Assembly (NCBI RefSeq): GCF_030866825.1
Contig: NZ_CP133020.1
Span: 434,001-498,000, forward strand
DNA from: Rathayibacter sp. SW19
Lineage (GTDB): Bacteria; Actinomycetota; Actinomycetes; Actinomycetales; Microbacteriaceae
DNA length: 64,000 nucleotides
Direction of reading: 5' to 3'
Notes under the pieces: generated by a model
Database searches by the model: none
What the model was told of the DNA's origin: nothing
Seen by the model: the letters and a program-made list of their open reading frames with translations, nothing else
Program-made: the position numbers and the translations under genes
Part shown: positions 25,576 to 33,719 of the stretch, piece by piece
Layout: each line of letters opens with the position of its first letter
Numbering within the stretch: the first letter of the stretch is position 1

Positions 25576-26574
25576 ATGCTCAAATTCAATGAAGAAGAGT
25601 TCGTTTCTCAGCTGACCAGCGCGCTCGGCTTGCGCCCGGAGATTGAGGCGCTCGTGGAGGAAGTCCACAAACGGGAGCTGAAGAACCTTTTCTTGATCGG
25701 TGCCGGCGGCACGTACGCGACGATGATGCCATACGAACTGTTGATGCGCCGCAACTCGAGCTTTCCGACGCGTGCCGTCATCGCCGCCGAACTCGTTCTC
25801 TCCGGCGACGCCACGTTCGGCCCTCAGTCGCTCGCCGTTTTCGCATCCGCTTCGGGTACGACGGAAGATGTGCTGAAGGCGATCGAGTACTCGAAGGCGC
25901 AGGGCGCGTACACGGTTGCACTAACAGGGGCGGGCGACAGTCCCATCGCGCGCGCCGTGGATCGTGTGCTTCTCACTGTGCCCGAGACGTGGTTCGACCT
26001 GCAATTGCTGCTCCTCACCACCCGGCTGATGTCCAGTCGGGGAGAGTTCGCGGGCTACGAGAAACTGGTGGGTGAACTCGCCACAATCCCGCAGGCCTTG
26101 GTGCATGTCGCCATGCAGGCCGATCCGGCCGCTGCCGAATTTGCGCGCGCTCACAAAGATAGCGACTATATATTCGTCGTGGGCGCTGGAAACCTGTGGG
26201 GCTTCGCATATTTGTATTCGATGTGCGTGCTTGAGGAATGCCAGTGGCTGCGGACGACGCGCGTGCACGGGGCAGAGTTCTTCCACGGTTCGCTCGAACT
26301 GATCGAGAAGGACACGACCGTTCTACTGTTCGTGGGTGAAGACGAAACCCGTCCGCTCATGGAGCGTGTGCAAAGATTTGCTCAGAACTACTCTGACGAC
26401 GTGACCACTCTCGACACGGCAGAATTTCCTCTCGCCGAGATCAGCCCGGAATTCCGAGGGCTGCTCAGCCCATTGATCATGGACACGGTCGCCACCCGCG
26501 TCAGCAAACACCTCGAGGCCGAGCGCAACCACGACCTCGCCCTACGCCGTTATTACCGTGTCGTCGAATACTAG
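25576..26574 (+). CDS. Double-SIS-domain sugar-amine deglycase, paralogue 3 (FrlB-like)
   Basis: The 332-residue protein is closest in motifs to paralogue 1. It has FLIGAGGTYATMMPYELLMRR with ASGTTEDVLKAIEYSKAQG, then VVGAGNLWGFAYLYSMCVLEE and GAEFFHGSLELIE, ending ALRRYYRVVEY. It should split a phosphorylated Amadori-type compound. The ATG at 25576 has GGAAAGG nine bases upstream. Its last 17 bases overlap the start of the second PfkB kinase, so the two are translationally coupled, a stronger link than for the first pair. Confidence 0.82.
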   Translation: MLKFNEEEFVSQLTSALGLRPEIEALVEEVHKRELKNLFLIGAGGTYATMMPYELLMRRNSSFPTRAVIAAELVLSGDATFGPQSLAVFASASGTTEDVLKAIEYSKAQGAYTVALTGAGDSPIARAVDRVLLTVPETWFDLQLLLLTTRLMSSRGEFAGYEKLVGELATIPQALVHVAMQADPAAAEFARAHKDSDYIFVVGAGNLWGFAYLYSMCVLEECQWLRTTRVHGAEFFHGSLELIEKDTTVLLFVGEDETRPLMERVQRFAQNYSDDVTTLDTAEFPLAEISPEFRGLLSPLIMDTVATRVSKHLEAERNHDLALRRYYRVVEY

Positions 26575-27493
26575 AGCCGGCGTGGGGTTGCGGCCGGCGC
26601 CGAAGGTAGCGGGCTTCGGCGACAATGTGATCGATCGCTTTCTCGACAGGGGCATCGACTATCCGGGCGGGAACTGCGTGAACTTCGCGGTGTTCGCGCG
26701 TCAAAGGGGAGCATCTGCGGCATATCTCGGCGTCTTCGGGTCCGATGCCGCCGGCGGACACATCCGGGAGGTGCTCGACGAGATCGGCGTTGACGTCTCC
26801 CAGTCGATCGTGCGTGTCGGTGAAAGTGGCTACGCAGAAGTCGAGGTCGTCGACGGTGAGCGGCACTTTCGCGGTGGCAATCTCGGCGGTGTCAGCGTGG
26901 CTGAGCCGTTGTTGCTCGGCACGGGAGAGCTTGACTTCCTTGCAGAATTTGACCTCGTGCATTCCAGCGTCTACTCCAATTCTGAATCGGAGCTTGCGAA
27001 GCTGCGCACCCTGGATGCGCTGGTGTCATACGACCTCTCGAGCGAACGGGAATTCCGTTCGGCAGACTATCTTCAGCGCGTGGCCCCGTTCGTTGACCTG
27101 GCTCTGCTGTCATGCTCGAACCTCACGGAGGTCGAAACCAAGCGGGACCTGGCGCTGGTCGTGAACCACGGTGCCCGCTACGCGCTGGGCACGCGCGGAA
27201 CGCGTGGGGCGATTCTGTTCGACGGCACGATGTTCCACCGCACCGCGGCTGTTCCCATCCCGAACGCGGCACTGGTCGTCGACACGATGGGTTGCGGTGA
27301 CGCGTTCGTCGCGGCCTTCGCTGTCGAGCTCCTTCGCTCTGGTTGGAACCGCGACACCCTGGCCGGTCCCGACGTCGTGGCGCGGGCGCTGGGAGATGCT
27401 GCAGACTTCGCCATGCGTCAGTGCCTTGTCGCGGGCGCGTTCGGCTACGGTCGTGCTCGCGCTCGGGCAGTGGATGAGTTCGGTGTAGGTTGA
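26558..27493 (+). CDS. PfkB-family sugar kinase 2 (fructoselysine-6-kinase-like)
   Basis: The 311-residue PfkB kinase has VAGFGDNVIDRF at the N-terminus, YPGGNCVNFAVFARQRGASAAYLGVFG as the sugar-binding region, and the catalytic DTMGCGDAFVAAFAVELL (about residues 243-260). The ADNVID...GGNxVN pattern is that of FrlD-type kinases, more so than in kinase 1. It starts at a GTG inside the end of SIS paralogue 3. The kinase and deglycase are expected to act in sequence on one imported substrate. Confidence 0.82.
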   Translation: MSSNTRAGVGLRPAPKVAGFGDNVIDRFLDRGIDYPGGNCVNFAVFARQRGASAAYLGVFGSDAAGGHIREVLDEIGVDVSQSIVRVGESGYAEVEVVDGERHFRGGNLGGVSVAEPLLLGTGELDFLAEFDLVHSSVYSNSESELAKLRTLDALVSYDLSSEREFRSADYLQRVAPFVDLALLSCSNLTEVETKRDLALVVNHGARYALGTRGTRGAILFDGTMFHRTAAVPIPNAALVVDTMGCGDAFVAAFAVELLRSGWNRDTLAGPDVVARALGDAADFAMRQCLVAGAFGYGRARARAVDEFGVG

Positions 27494-27532
27494 TGCTCGA
27501 AGCACGCTAGCGAAGTCGAGGAGGACGTTCCA

Positions 27533-28627
27533 TTGCCCCCTGAACACCACCGGCACAACCCACCGGCGACGATCGATGAGGTTGCCGCCGCTGCGGGGGT
27601 CGGCAGGGCGACGGCCGCTCGCACGCTCGGCAATTACGGGTCGGTCAGCCCGGCGGTACGGGCCCGTGTGATCGCGGCTGCGGAGAAACTCCGCTACCGG
27701 CCGAATAGCCTGGCGCGCAGCATGACCACCGGCAAGACGCAGACCCTCGGAGTGCTGGTGGCAGACATCGGCAACCCCTTCTTCGCCGGTGTGATGAGAG
27801 GCATCGACGACGCGTGTCATCTCGGTGGCTATGCGGCGATCGTGATCAGCACCGATGAGAATCTCGAGCACGAGAGAGCGGCGATCGGCGTGCTGATGGA
27901 CAAGCAGGTCGACGGGATCATCCTCGCATCCGCCGCCACGCGAAAAGATGACGTCTCACATATTCGGGATGCTCTCGACCGCGACATCCCCATCGTTCTT
28001 CTCGACCGCACGATCGACGCGTTCGAGCTTGACACCGTTGTGATCAACAACCGGGAGGTGTCGCGAGCCGCTGTCGACGAATTCATCGCCGAGGGGCATC
28101 GCCGAATCGCGTTCGTCTGGGGTCCGACAACGCCGGTGCCGGCGGACTCCGGCGACCGGTTGCTCGAACTGGCCGGGCTCACGATCTTCAGCGAGGCCGA
28201 ACGTCTGCGCGGCTATCTCGAGGCCCTCGCGGCCGCGGACATCGAATTCGACCCTGACCTGGTCACGCACGGCCCGCGCACCGAAGTCGGTACGACTCTG
28301 GCCGTCGGCCGGATGCTGGAACTGTCGGCACCGCCGACCGCGCTGATCGCAACCGAGACGGACGCCCTGGTGGGCGCCCTGCGCGCCATGCGGCTCAAAC
28401 GGTTGGAATACCCGGGCGATATTTCACTGATCAGCTTCGACGACAGCGCGTGGGCTCGCGTCATCGACCCGCCGCTCACCATGATCGAACAGCCCATGGC
28501 CCAGCTCGGCGTGACGGCGGCGGAGCAGTTGCTGAGACGCATCGACGGTACCGCGGGCGCTCCTCGCGTGCACACCCTGCAGGCCAGGATCATTCAGAGG
28601 CACTCGATCGCAAGACCACCGCAGTAG
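27533..28627 (+). CDS. LacI-family transcriptional regulator of the sugar-amine locus
   Basis: The 364-residue protein has an N-terminal LacI helix-turn-helix (TIDEVAAAAGVGRATAARTL), the hinge LRYRPNSLARSMTTGKTQTLGVLV, and a periplasmic-binding-protein-like effector domain to the end. It starts at a TTG at 27533 with GAGGAGGA eight bases upstream. The locus has four TGATACCGGTATCA-type palindromes that fit the LacI consensus, one of them 49 bp after this gene's stop. It is therefore the best candidate to bind them and repress in the absence of substrate. Confidence 0.88.
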   Translation: MPPEHHRHNPPATIDEVAAAAGVGRATAARTLGNYGSVSPAVRARVIAAAEKLRYRPNSLARSMTTGKTQTLGVLVADIGNPFFAGVMRGIDDACHLGGYAAIVISTDENLEHERAAIGVLMDKQVDGIILASAATRKDDVSHIRDALDRDIPIVLLDRTIDAFELDTVVINNREVSRAAVDEFIAEGHRRIAFVWGPTTPVPADSGDRLLELAGLTIFSEAERLRGYLEALAAADIEFDPDLVTHGPRTEVGTTLAVGRMLELSAPPTALIATETDALVGALRAMRLKRLEYPGDISLISFDDSAWARVIDPPLTMIEQPMAQLGVTAAEQLLRRIDGTAGAPRVHTLQARIIQRHSIARPPQ

Positions 28628-28674
28628 CGCCCGCGGCTGCGAGCGCCCGATCCGTAACGATCTGTGATTTACTA

Positions 28675-28704
28675 TTGATACCGGTATCACATCATGGTTA
28701 TACT
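28675..28704 (+). promoter_or_regulatory. Promoter with overlapping LacI-type operator 4
   Basis: A -35 box TTGATA (28675-28680) and a -10 box TATACT (28699-28704) are separated by 18 bp. The operator TGATACCGGTATCA (28676-28689) covers the -35 box and the first half of the spacer. A bound repressor would exclude RNA polymerase from the importer genes that follow. Confidence 0.8.
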
Positions 28705-28755
28705 CGGGCAACGCCATGAGGCGCAATGCACGTTACAGAGAGGTAAGTGTGAAAG

Positions 28756-30072
28756 ATGATGGCCAAGAAATCGGTCGTGAAGGTGGGCGCAGGCGTCGTC
28801 GCGGCGCTCTTGCTGTTGAGCGGCTGCTCGGCTCAGACATCCGGCGGCGCAAAAGCCGACCTGAACAAGGTCGACTACAGCGGCACGATCACGATGGTGA
28901 ACAAGTTCGCAGACCCGACGACATCCGCGTTCTTCCCCGCAATGGCGAAGGCGTACGAAAAGCTGCACCCCGACGTTAAGGTCACGATCCAGCAGGAGTC
29001 CGATCAGGGCTACAAAGACAAGATCAAGGTGCTGACGACGACGAAGAACCTCCCTGACATCTACTTCTCCTGGGCGGGTGACTACGCGAAACAGTTCGTG
29101 AACGCCGGGTTCGCACTGGACCTCAGTTCGCAGATCGGTGCGGACACGACCTGGGGCAAGACCCTCGCGCCGTCTGCGGTTGCTGCCTTCGAGTACGACG
29201 GCAAGAACTATGGCATTCCGCTCGACCTCGACGCAAAGTTCATGCTGTACAACAAGAAGATCTTCGACGCAGCCGGGCTGACTGCTCCGAAGACGCTCGA
29301 TGACCTCCTGGGCTCGTGCAAGACACTGAAAGCGTCCGGTGTCGACCCGATCGCGTTCGGGAACAAGAACGGCTGGCCGGCGATCCACTACATCACCCAG
29401 TTGAACGCATACAACGTACCCGCCGCCACGTTGGCCAAGGACTACAACCCCAAGGTCGGCAAGTTCACCGATGCCGGTTACGTCAAGGCGCTGACGCAGT
29501 TCAAGCAGATCCTGGACGACTGCACGAGCAGCGGCGCGAAGTCCAACGGCATCGACCACAACGACGCGGCAGTCTCCTTCTATGGCGGCAAGGAAGCCAT
29601 GATGTACCAGGAGTGGGTTGAGTTCGGCGCGGTCGACGGAACGCAGCTGGCCAAAGACGACTGGAGCTTCTTCCAGTTGCCCGCCGCGAGCGGTGCAGCA
29701 GGGGCCACCGACGTCATCACCGGTGCTCCCGACGGATTCCTGATCAACCCGAAAGCGAAGAATGCAGCGCTCGCTGTCGACTTCATGAAGTTCGTCGTCA
29801 GCAAGGACAACGCGAAGATCATGCAAAAGCTGATGATCGGCTACCCCAGCCCCGTTCTCGGTTCTCTCACTGCCGACAACGCCAGCCCGCAGTCAGTTGA
29901 CGCGCTCGACGTGGTGAACAAGGCATCCGGATTCGCCATCTGGCTGGACACGGTGACGGCACCTCCGGTCGCCCAGGCGTATCTATCCGGTGTTGAAGGG
30001 CTGATCTCCGGCAGTCTCACGCCGGAAGAGGTCATGAAGTCCGTGCAGTCCGCCGCAGCCGGCGTGCGATAG
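28756..30072 (+). CDS. ABC sugar importer, solute-binding lipoprotein
   Basis: The 438-residue protein begins with a lipoprotein signal peptide ending in the lipobox LLSG-C (about residues 20-24), so it is anchored outside the membrane. The rest has the family 1 extracellular solute-binding fold seen in MalE-type proteins (MVNKFADPTTSAFFPAMAKAYEKLHPDVKV; later GKEAMMYQEW and GAPDGFLINPKAKN). It would deliver the substrate of the locus to the two permeases that follow. Two adjacent ATGs (28756, 28759) could start it. Expression is controlled by the operator-promoter at 28675. Confidence 0.9.
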   Translation: MMAKKSVVKVGAGVVAALLLLSGCSAQTSGGAKADLNKVDYSGTITMVNKFADPTTSAFFPAMAKAYEKLHPDVKVTIQQESDQGYKDKIKVLTTTKNLPDIYFSWAGDYAKQFVNAGFALDLSSQIGADTTWGKTLAPSAVAAFEYDGKNYGIPLDLDAKFMLYNKKIFDAAGLTAPKTLDDLLGSCKTLKASGVDPIAFGNKNGWPAIHYITQLNAYNVPAATLAKDYNPKVGKFTDAGYVKALTQFKQILDDCTSSGAKSNGIDHNDAAVSFYGGKEAMMYQEWVEFGAVDGTQLAKDDWSFFQLPAASGAAGATDVITGAPDGFLINPKAKNAALAVDFMKFVVSKDNAKIMQKLMIGYPSPVLGSLTADNASPQSVDALDVVNKASGFAIWLDTVTAPPVAQAYLSGVEGLISGSLTPEEVMKSVQSAAAGVR

Positions 30073-30093
30073 CAGTAATACCTCGCGGAGTTG

Positions 30094-31074
30094 ATGGTGG
30101 ACAATCGCATGATGGATGCGCCCGGTGCGACAAGCGCCGGGCGCACCCACCGCATACCCGATGGAGGGTACAAGGACGGTTCGCGCAAGCGCAGCCGCCT
30201 CGGTGGCTGGCGTTCCCTCATCTGGGTGCTGCCCGGGTTGGTCTTGATCGCCGTCTTCGTGTACTTTCCGCTGGTTCAGAACGTTGTCCTCAGTTTCTTC
30301 CATTGGACGGTATTCGACCCCGATCAGAAGTTCGTGGGCGGTGCGAACTACGTCAAAGCCGCCGGTGACCCGGTCTTCTGGCGATCGCTGTTCAACAACA
30401 TCGCCTACGCCGTGGTCTCGCTCGTATTCCAAGTCGGTGGAGCGTTGGTTCTTGCCGCGATCATCGAGGACTTCGTTCGCAAGGGATTCCGCGGAGCGCT
30501 TCGGGCGATCTACTTCATTCCGTCCGCGGTGTCGATCACGGTTGCGGCACTGCTGTTCTACTTCATCTACCAGCCGGAGACCGGGCTGTTGAATGTCGCG
30601 CTGAACACCGTTGGTCTCGGCCAGTTCGCGCAGACCTGGCTCGGGCAGGAGAACACCGCAATCTGGGCCATCATCGTGATGAGTCAGTGGCAGAGTTTCG
30701 GCTACACCACGCTGCTGTATTCGGTGGCTATTCAGCGGATTCCTCACGATCTGTACGACGCGGCAGACATCGACGGCATCGGACCGATCCGCCGGATCAC
30801 GCAGATCACCATGCCGCTCGTGCGCGAGATGAGCACATTGCTGATCATCGTGACAATCTCGGGGGCGTTCCAAGTGTTCAACGAGGTCATGGTGATGACA
30901 GGCGGTGGGCCGAATAATTCCAGTCAGGTTCTCGGGACCTGGCTGTACAACAGCGGCTTCATCAACAATGACTTCGGTTACGCCGCGGCGATCGCGACCG
31001 TGATCTTCGTGATCACCTTCGGGCTCGCGATGGGGCAACTCTGGTTCGCTCGCAAAAGGAGAGTCGAATGGTAA
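30094..31074 (+). CDS. ABC sugar importer, permease 1 (MalF-like)
   Basis: A protein of about 326 residues with six membrane helices. It carries the permease EAA loop, LYDAADIDGIGPIRRITQITMPLV (about residues 223-246), which contacts the ATPase. It is 22 bp downstream of the solute-binding gene and overlaps the next permease by 7 bp. Start: ATG at 30094 next to a GGAG; a TTG at 30091 and a later ATG pair at 30109 are alternatives. No ATPase gene is in the operon, so a shared MsiK-type ATPase elsewhere is expected. Confidence 0.9.
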   Translation: MVDNRMMDAPGATSAGRTHRIPDGGYKDGSRKRSRLGGWRSLIWVLPGLVLIAVFVYFPLVQNVVLSFFHWTVFDPDQKFVGGANYVKAAGDPVFWRSLFNNIAYAVVSLVFQVGGALVLAAIIEDFVRKGFRGALRAIYFIPSAVSITVAALLFYFIYQPETGLLNVALNTVGLGQFAQTWLGQENTAIWAIIVMSQWQSFGYTTLLYSVAIQRIPHDLYDAADIDGIGPIRRITQITMPLVREMSTLLIIVTISGAFQVFNEVMVMTGGGPNNSSQVLGTWLYNSGFINNDFGYAAAIATVIFVITFGLAMGQLWFARKRRVEW

Positions 31075-31904
31075 CGAAACTCGGCTTCTCGGGCATTGTG
31101 CTGCGGCTGCTCGTCTGGGGCGTCTTGATCGTGCTGGCCATCCTGGTGCTGTATCCGCTGCTGTGGATGGTGCTCGGCAGTGTGAAAGACAATCAAGACT
31201 TTCTCTCAAGCCCGTTCGGGCTCCCCACATCCATCCACTTCGAGAACTATGCAGTGGCCTGGGACCGCGGGATCGGCCAGTATCTGCTGAACAGCCTGAT
31301 CGTCACCGTGTTCTCGGTCGTCACGACAACACTGATCAGCGCGTGGGCGGCCTTCGGGCTGACCAAGCTGGTGATGCCGTTCTCCAAGACCGTACTGTTC
31401 ATGATCGTCGGCGGCCTGATGCTCGCACCGACAGTTGCTCTCGTGCCGCTTCTGCAGCTACTGCAAACCCTCGGCATCTATGACACGCTCTTCGGCTTGA
31501 TCATTCTGTACACGGCGTTTCGCATTCCCTTCATCACCTTCCTGATCCGGTCGTACATGATCGACCTGCCGTACGAAGTGGATGAAGCCGCTCGGCTGGA
31601 CGGCTGCACTCGAGCCCAGACCTTCTGGCGACTCACCTTCCCGATGTCGATGCCGATCATCGTGTCGAGCATCATCCTGCAATGTCTCTTTGCCTGGAAC
31701 GAATACCTCTTCGCGTTCATCTTCGTCAGCAGCGATGTGGTGAAGACACTCCCCGTTGGGCTTGCCGACCTCTCGTCGCGGCTGTCAACGAACTATCCGA
31801 TGGTCTTGGCCGGGATGACGTTGGCAGCACTGCCCATGATCATCATGTTCTTTGCGGGCCAACGGTACTTCGTTCGTGGCCTGTCTGACGGAATCGGAAA
31901 ATGA
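31068..31904 (+). CDS. ABC sugar importer, permease 2 (MalG-like)
   Basis: A 278-residue permease with six helices and the EAA motif PYEVDEAARLDGCTRAQTFWRLTFPMSMP (about residues 165-193). It starts inside the end of permease 1 and its own stop overlaps the start of the FAD oxidase by 4 bp (ATGA). Importer and oxidase are therefore one transcription and translation unit, which implies that the oxidase acts on the imported compound. Confidence 0.9.
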   Translation: MVTKLGFSGIVLRLLVWGVLIVLAILVLYPLLWMVLGSVKDNQDFLSSPFGLPTSIHFENYAVAWDRGIGQYLLNSLIVTVFSVVTTTLISAWAAFGLTKLVMPFSKTVLFMIVGGLMLAPTVALVPLLQLLQTLGIYDTLFGLIILYTAFRIPFITFLIRSYMIDLPYEVDEAARLDGCTRAQTFWRLTFPMSMPIIVSSIILQCLFAWNEYLFAFIFVSSDVVKTLPVGLADLSSRLSTNYPMVLAGMTLAALPMIIMFFAGQRYFVRGLSDGIGK

Positions 31905-33043
31905 GGATGGACAGCGTGAATCGAGACAGTGTGAACACGCGTAAGCGCGTCGTCGTCATCGGCGCCGGAATCATCGGGGTGTCGAGCGCAGTGTCGCTTG
32001 CGCGGGCCGGAGCAACGGTCGTGCTCGTTGACGAGAAGGGTCTGGCGGCTGGAGCGTCCGGAAGATCCCTGTCCTGGTTGAACTCGTCGGGCACCTACTC
32101 GGCCGCGTACCATCGGCTTCGTACTCTCGGCATCGACCGGTATCGAACGCGTGCCGCAGCGGGCGCGAGCTCCGACTACCTGCAATTCGGCGGTGGACTG
32201 CGGTGGATGACAGCCGCGGCGGCGCCTGCCCTGCGTGAGCTGTTCGACCACGAGCGCGCGCACGGGTACGACGCGCACTGGCTTACCCCCGACCAGGTCG
32301 CTACGACCACCCCCGGTGTGGACGCGGCGGCCGTCAGCCCGGATGGTGCCGTCTTCAATCCGGGCGAAGGGTGGGTCGACCTGGTGCCGCTGGTTCACGA
32401 CCTCGCACAGGAATTCCTCGCGCTCGGCGGCAGGCTCGTGCAACAGGCCGGACCAACCGAAGTCTCAATGGCCGGCTCGCGCGTGACCGGCGTGGTGACG
32501 ACCGACGGCACTCGCATCGAGGCCGACGCGGTGCTCGTGGCCACCGGCGCCGCCGTGCCGGCAATGACACGATCCGTGGGCGTCGAACTTCCGGCCCAAA
32601 CGACCAACGCACTGCTGGTGCGCACGAAGAAAGTCGATGTCGCGCTGAACGCTGTATTGAACACCCCGCGTGTGTCATTGCGCCCGGCGCCTGGAGGAAC
32701 CCTGGTGATGGATTCCGGATGGTCCCAGCGGGCGGTCGTCGAGCGTGACGGCGGCTGGGAGGTGCCAGACGGCGTCGTCGAGGAACTACTCACCGAGGCG
32801 TCGCGGGTGCTCGAGGGAAATCCGCGGCTCGAACTCGAGCGCTATTTCGTCGGCAGAAAGCCCATTCCAGGCGACGGTGAACCCGTGCTCGGCGCGCTTG
32901 ACTCTGTGGACGGCTACCACGTTGCCTTCACCCACAGCGGCGCGACAATCGGGTTGATAGCCGGCGAGCTTCTTGCCGACACGATCGTGCGCGATGTGCC
33001 GCATCCGCTGCTCGACGCATTCCAGCCATCGCGCTTCAGATGA
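31901..33043 (+). CDS. FAD-dependent amine/amino-acid oxidase, possible amadoriase
   Basis: The 380-residue protein is a DAO-family flavoenzyme. It has the dinucleotide motif RVVVIGAGIIGVSSAVSLARAGATVVLVDE (about residues 16-45), AAGASGRSLSWLN after it, and the C-terminal FAD strand YHVAFTHSGATIGLIAGELL. Family members oxidise C-N bonds of amino acids and secondary amines. Its size is close to that of bacterial fructosyl-amino-acid oxidases (amadoriases), and its place in a locus with three deglycase-like enzymes makes that the leading hypothesis; other amino-acid or sarcosine-type substrates remain possible. Coupled by 4-bp overlaps to the permease before and the HAD gene after. Confidence 0.78.
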   Translation: MRMDSVNRDSVNTRKRVVVIGAGIIGVSSAVSLARAGATVVLVDEKGLAAGASGRSLSWLNSSGTYSAAYHRLRTLGIDRYRTRAAAGASSDYLQFGGGLRWMTAAAAPALRELFDHERAHGYDAHWLTPDQVATTTPGVDAAAVSPDGAVFNPGEGWVDLVPLVHDLAQEFLALGGRLVQQAGPTEVSMAGSRVTGVVTTDGTRIEADAVLVATGAAVPAMTRSVGVELPAQTTNALLVRTKKVDVALNAVLNTPRVSLRPAPGGTLVMDSGWSQRAVVERDGGWEVPDGVVEELLTEASRVLEGNPRLELERYFVGRKPIPGDGEPVLGALDSVDGYHVAFTHSGATIGLIAGELLADTIVRDVPHPLLDAFQPSRFR

Positions 33044-33684
33044 TCGAGCTGGTGATCTTCGACTGCGACGGAGTACTGGTCGACAGCGAACCGATTGCAG
33101 CCACCGTCAGCCAATCGGTTCTCGCCGACTTCGGATGGCTGCTCAGCATCGACGAGATCGTGGAGCGCTTTCTCGGCTCTGCGACGGGCACCTTCGATCG
33201 TCAGCTCGAGGAGCACCTGGGTCGAGCGCTCGAACCCGGGTGGAACCAGCAGTACTCGTCGTGGTATTCAGACGCATTCGAGCGTGAGCTGAAACCGATT
33301 GCCGGTATCGAGCCTGTGCTGGCGAGATTGAAGCTGCCGTTCTGCGTCGCCTCGAACAGTAGCCACGAGAGAATTCGCCGCATGCTCGATCAGGTCGAGT
33401 TGTTTCACTATTTCGATGGTGCTGCGTTCAGCGCCGAGGACGTGTTGCATGGCAAGCCCGCACCTGATCTGTTTCTACATGCCGCGGCCACGCTTGGCGT
33501 GGACCCTGCGCATTGTCTAGTTGTCGAGGACAGCAGGTTCGGCGTTGCGGCGGCCAGGCGTGCAGGCATGGAGGTCTTGGCATACGCGGGTGGGCTGAGC
33601 CGTGCACAGTGGTTGGAGGGCCCGAACACGACGATCTTCGAATCGATGGGTGAGCTGCCCGCGCTGATCGCCGATCGAACCTGA
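33040..33684 (+). CDS. HAD-family phosphatase/phosphomutase-like hydrolase
   Basis: The 214-residue protein belongs to the beta-phosphoglucomutase-like branch of the HAD superfamily. It has the nucleophile motif IFDCDGVLVDSEP (Asp at residues 8 and 10), a helical cap, the SNSS serine motif, lysine in HGKPAPDLF, and the acidic VVEDSRFGVAAARRAG. Such enzymes hydrolyse or isomerise sugar phosphates. As the last gene of the importer operon it may dephosphorylate a sugar phosphate produced by the pathway, or detoxify a dead-end product. Confidence 0.85.
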   Translation: MIELVIFDCDGVLVDSEPIAATVSQSVLADFGWLLSIDEIVERFLGSATGTFDRQLEEHLGRALEPGWNQQYSSWYSDAFERELKPIAGIEPVLARLKLPFCVASNSSHERIRRMLDQVELFHYFDGAAFSAEDVLHGKPAPDLFLHAAATLGVDPAHCLVVEDSRFGVAAARRAGMEVLAYAGGLSRAQWLEGPNTTIFESMGELPALIADRT

Positions 33685-33719
33685 TCGCCCGTCGGCTCCG
33701 CGCAGGGAGCGAAAGCGGA

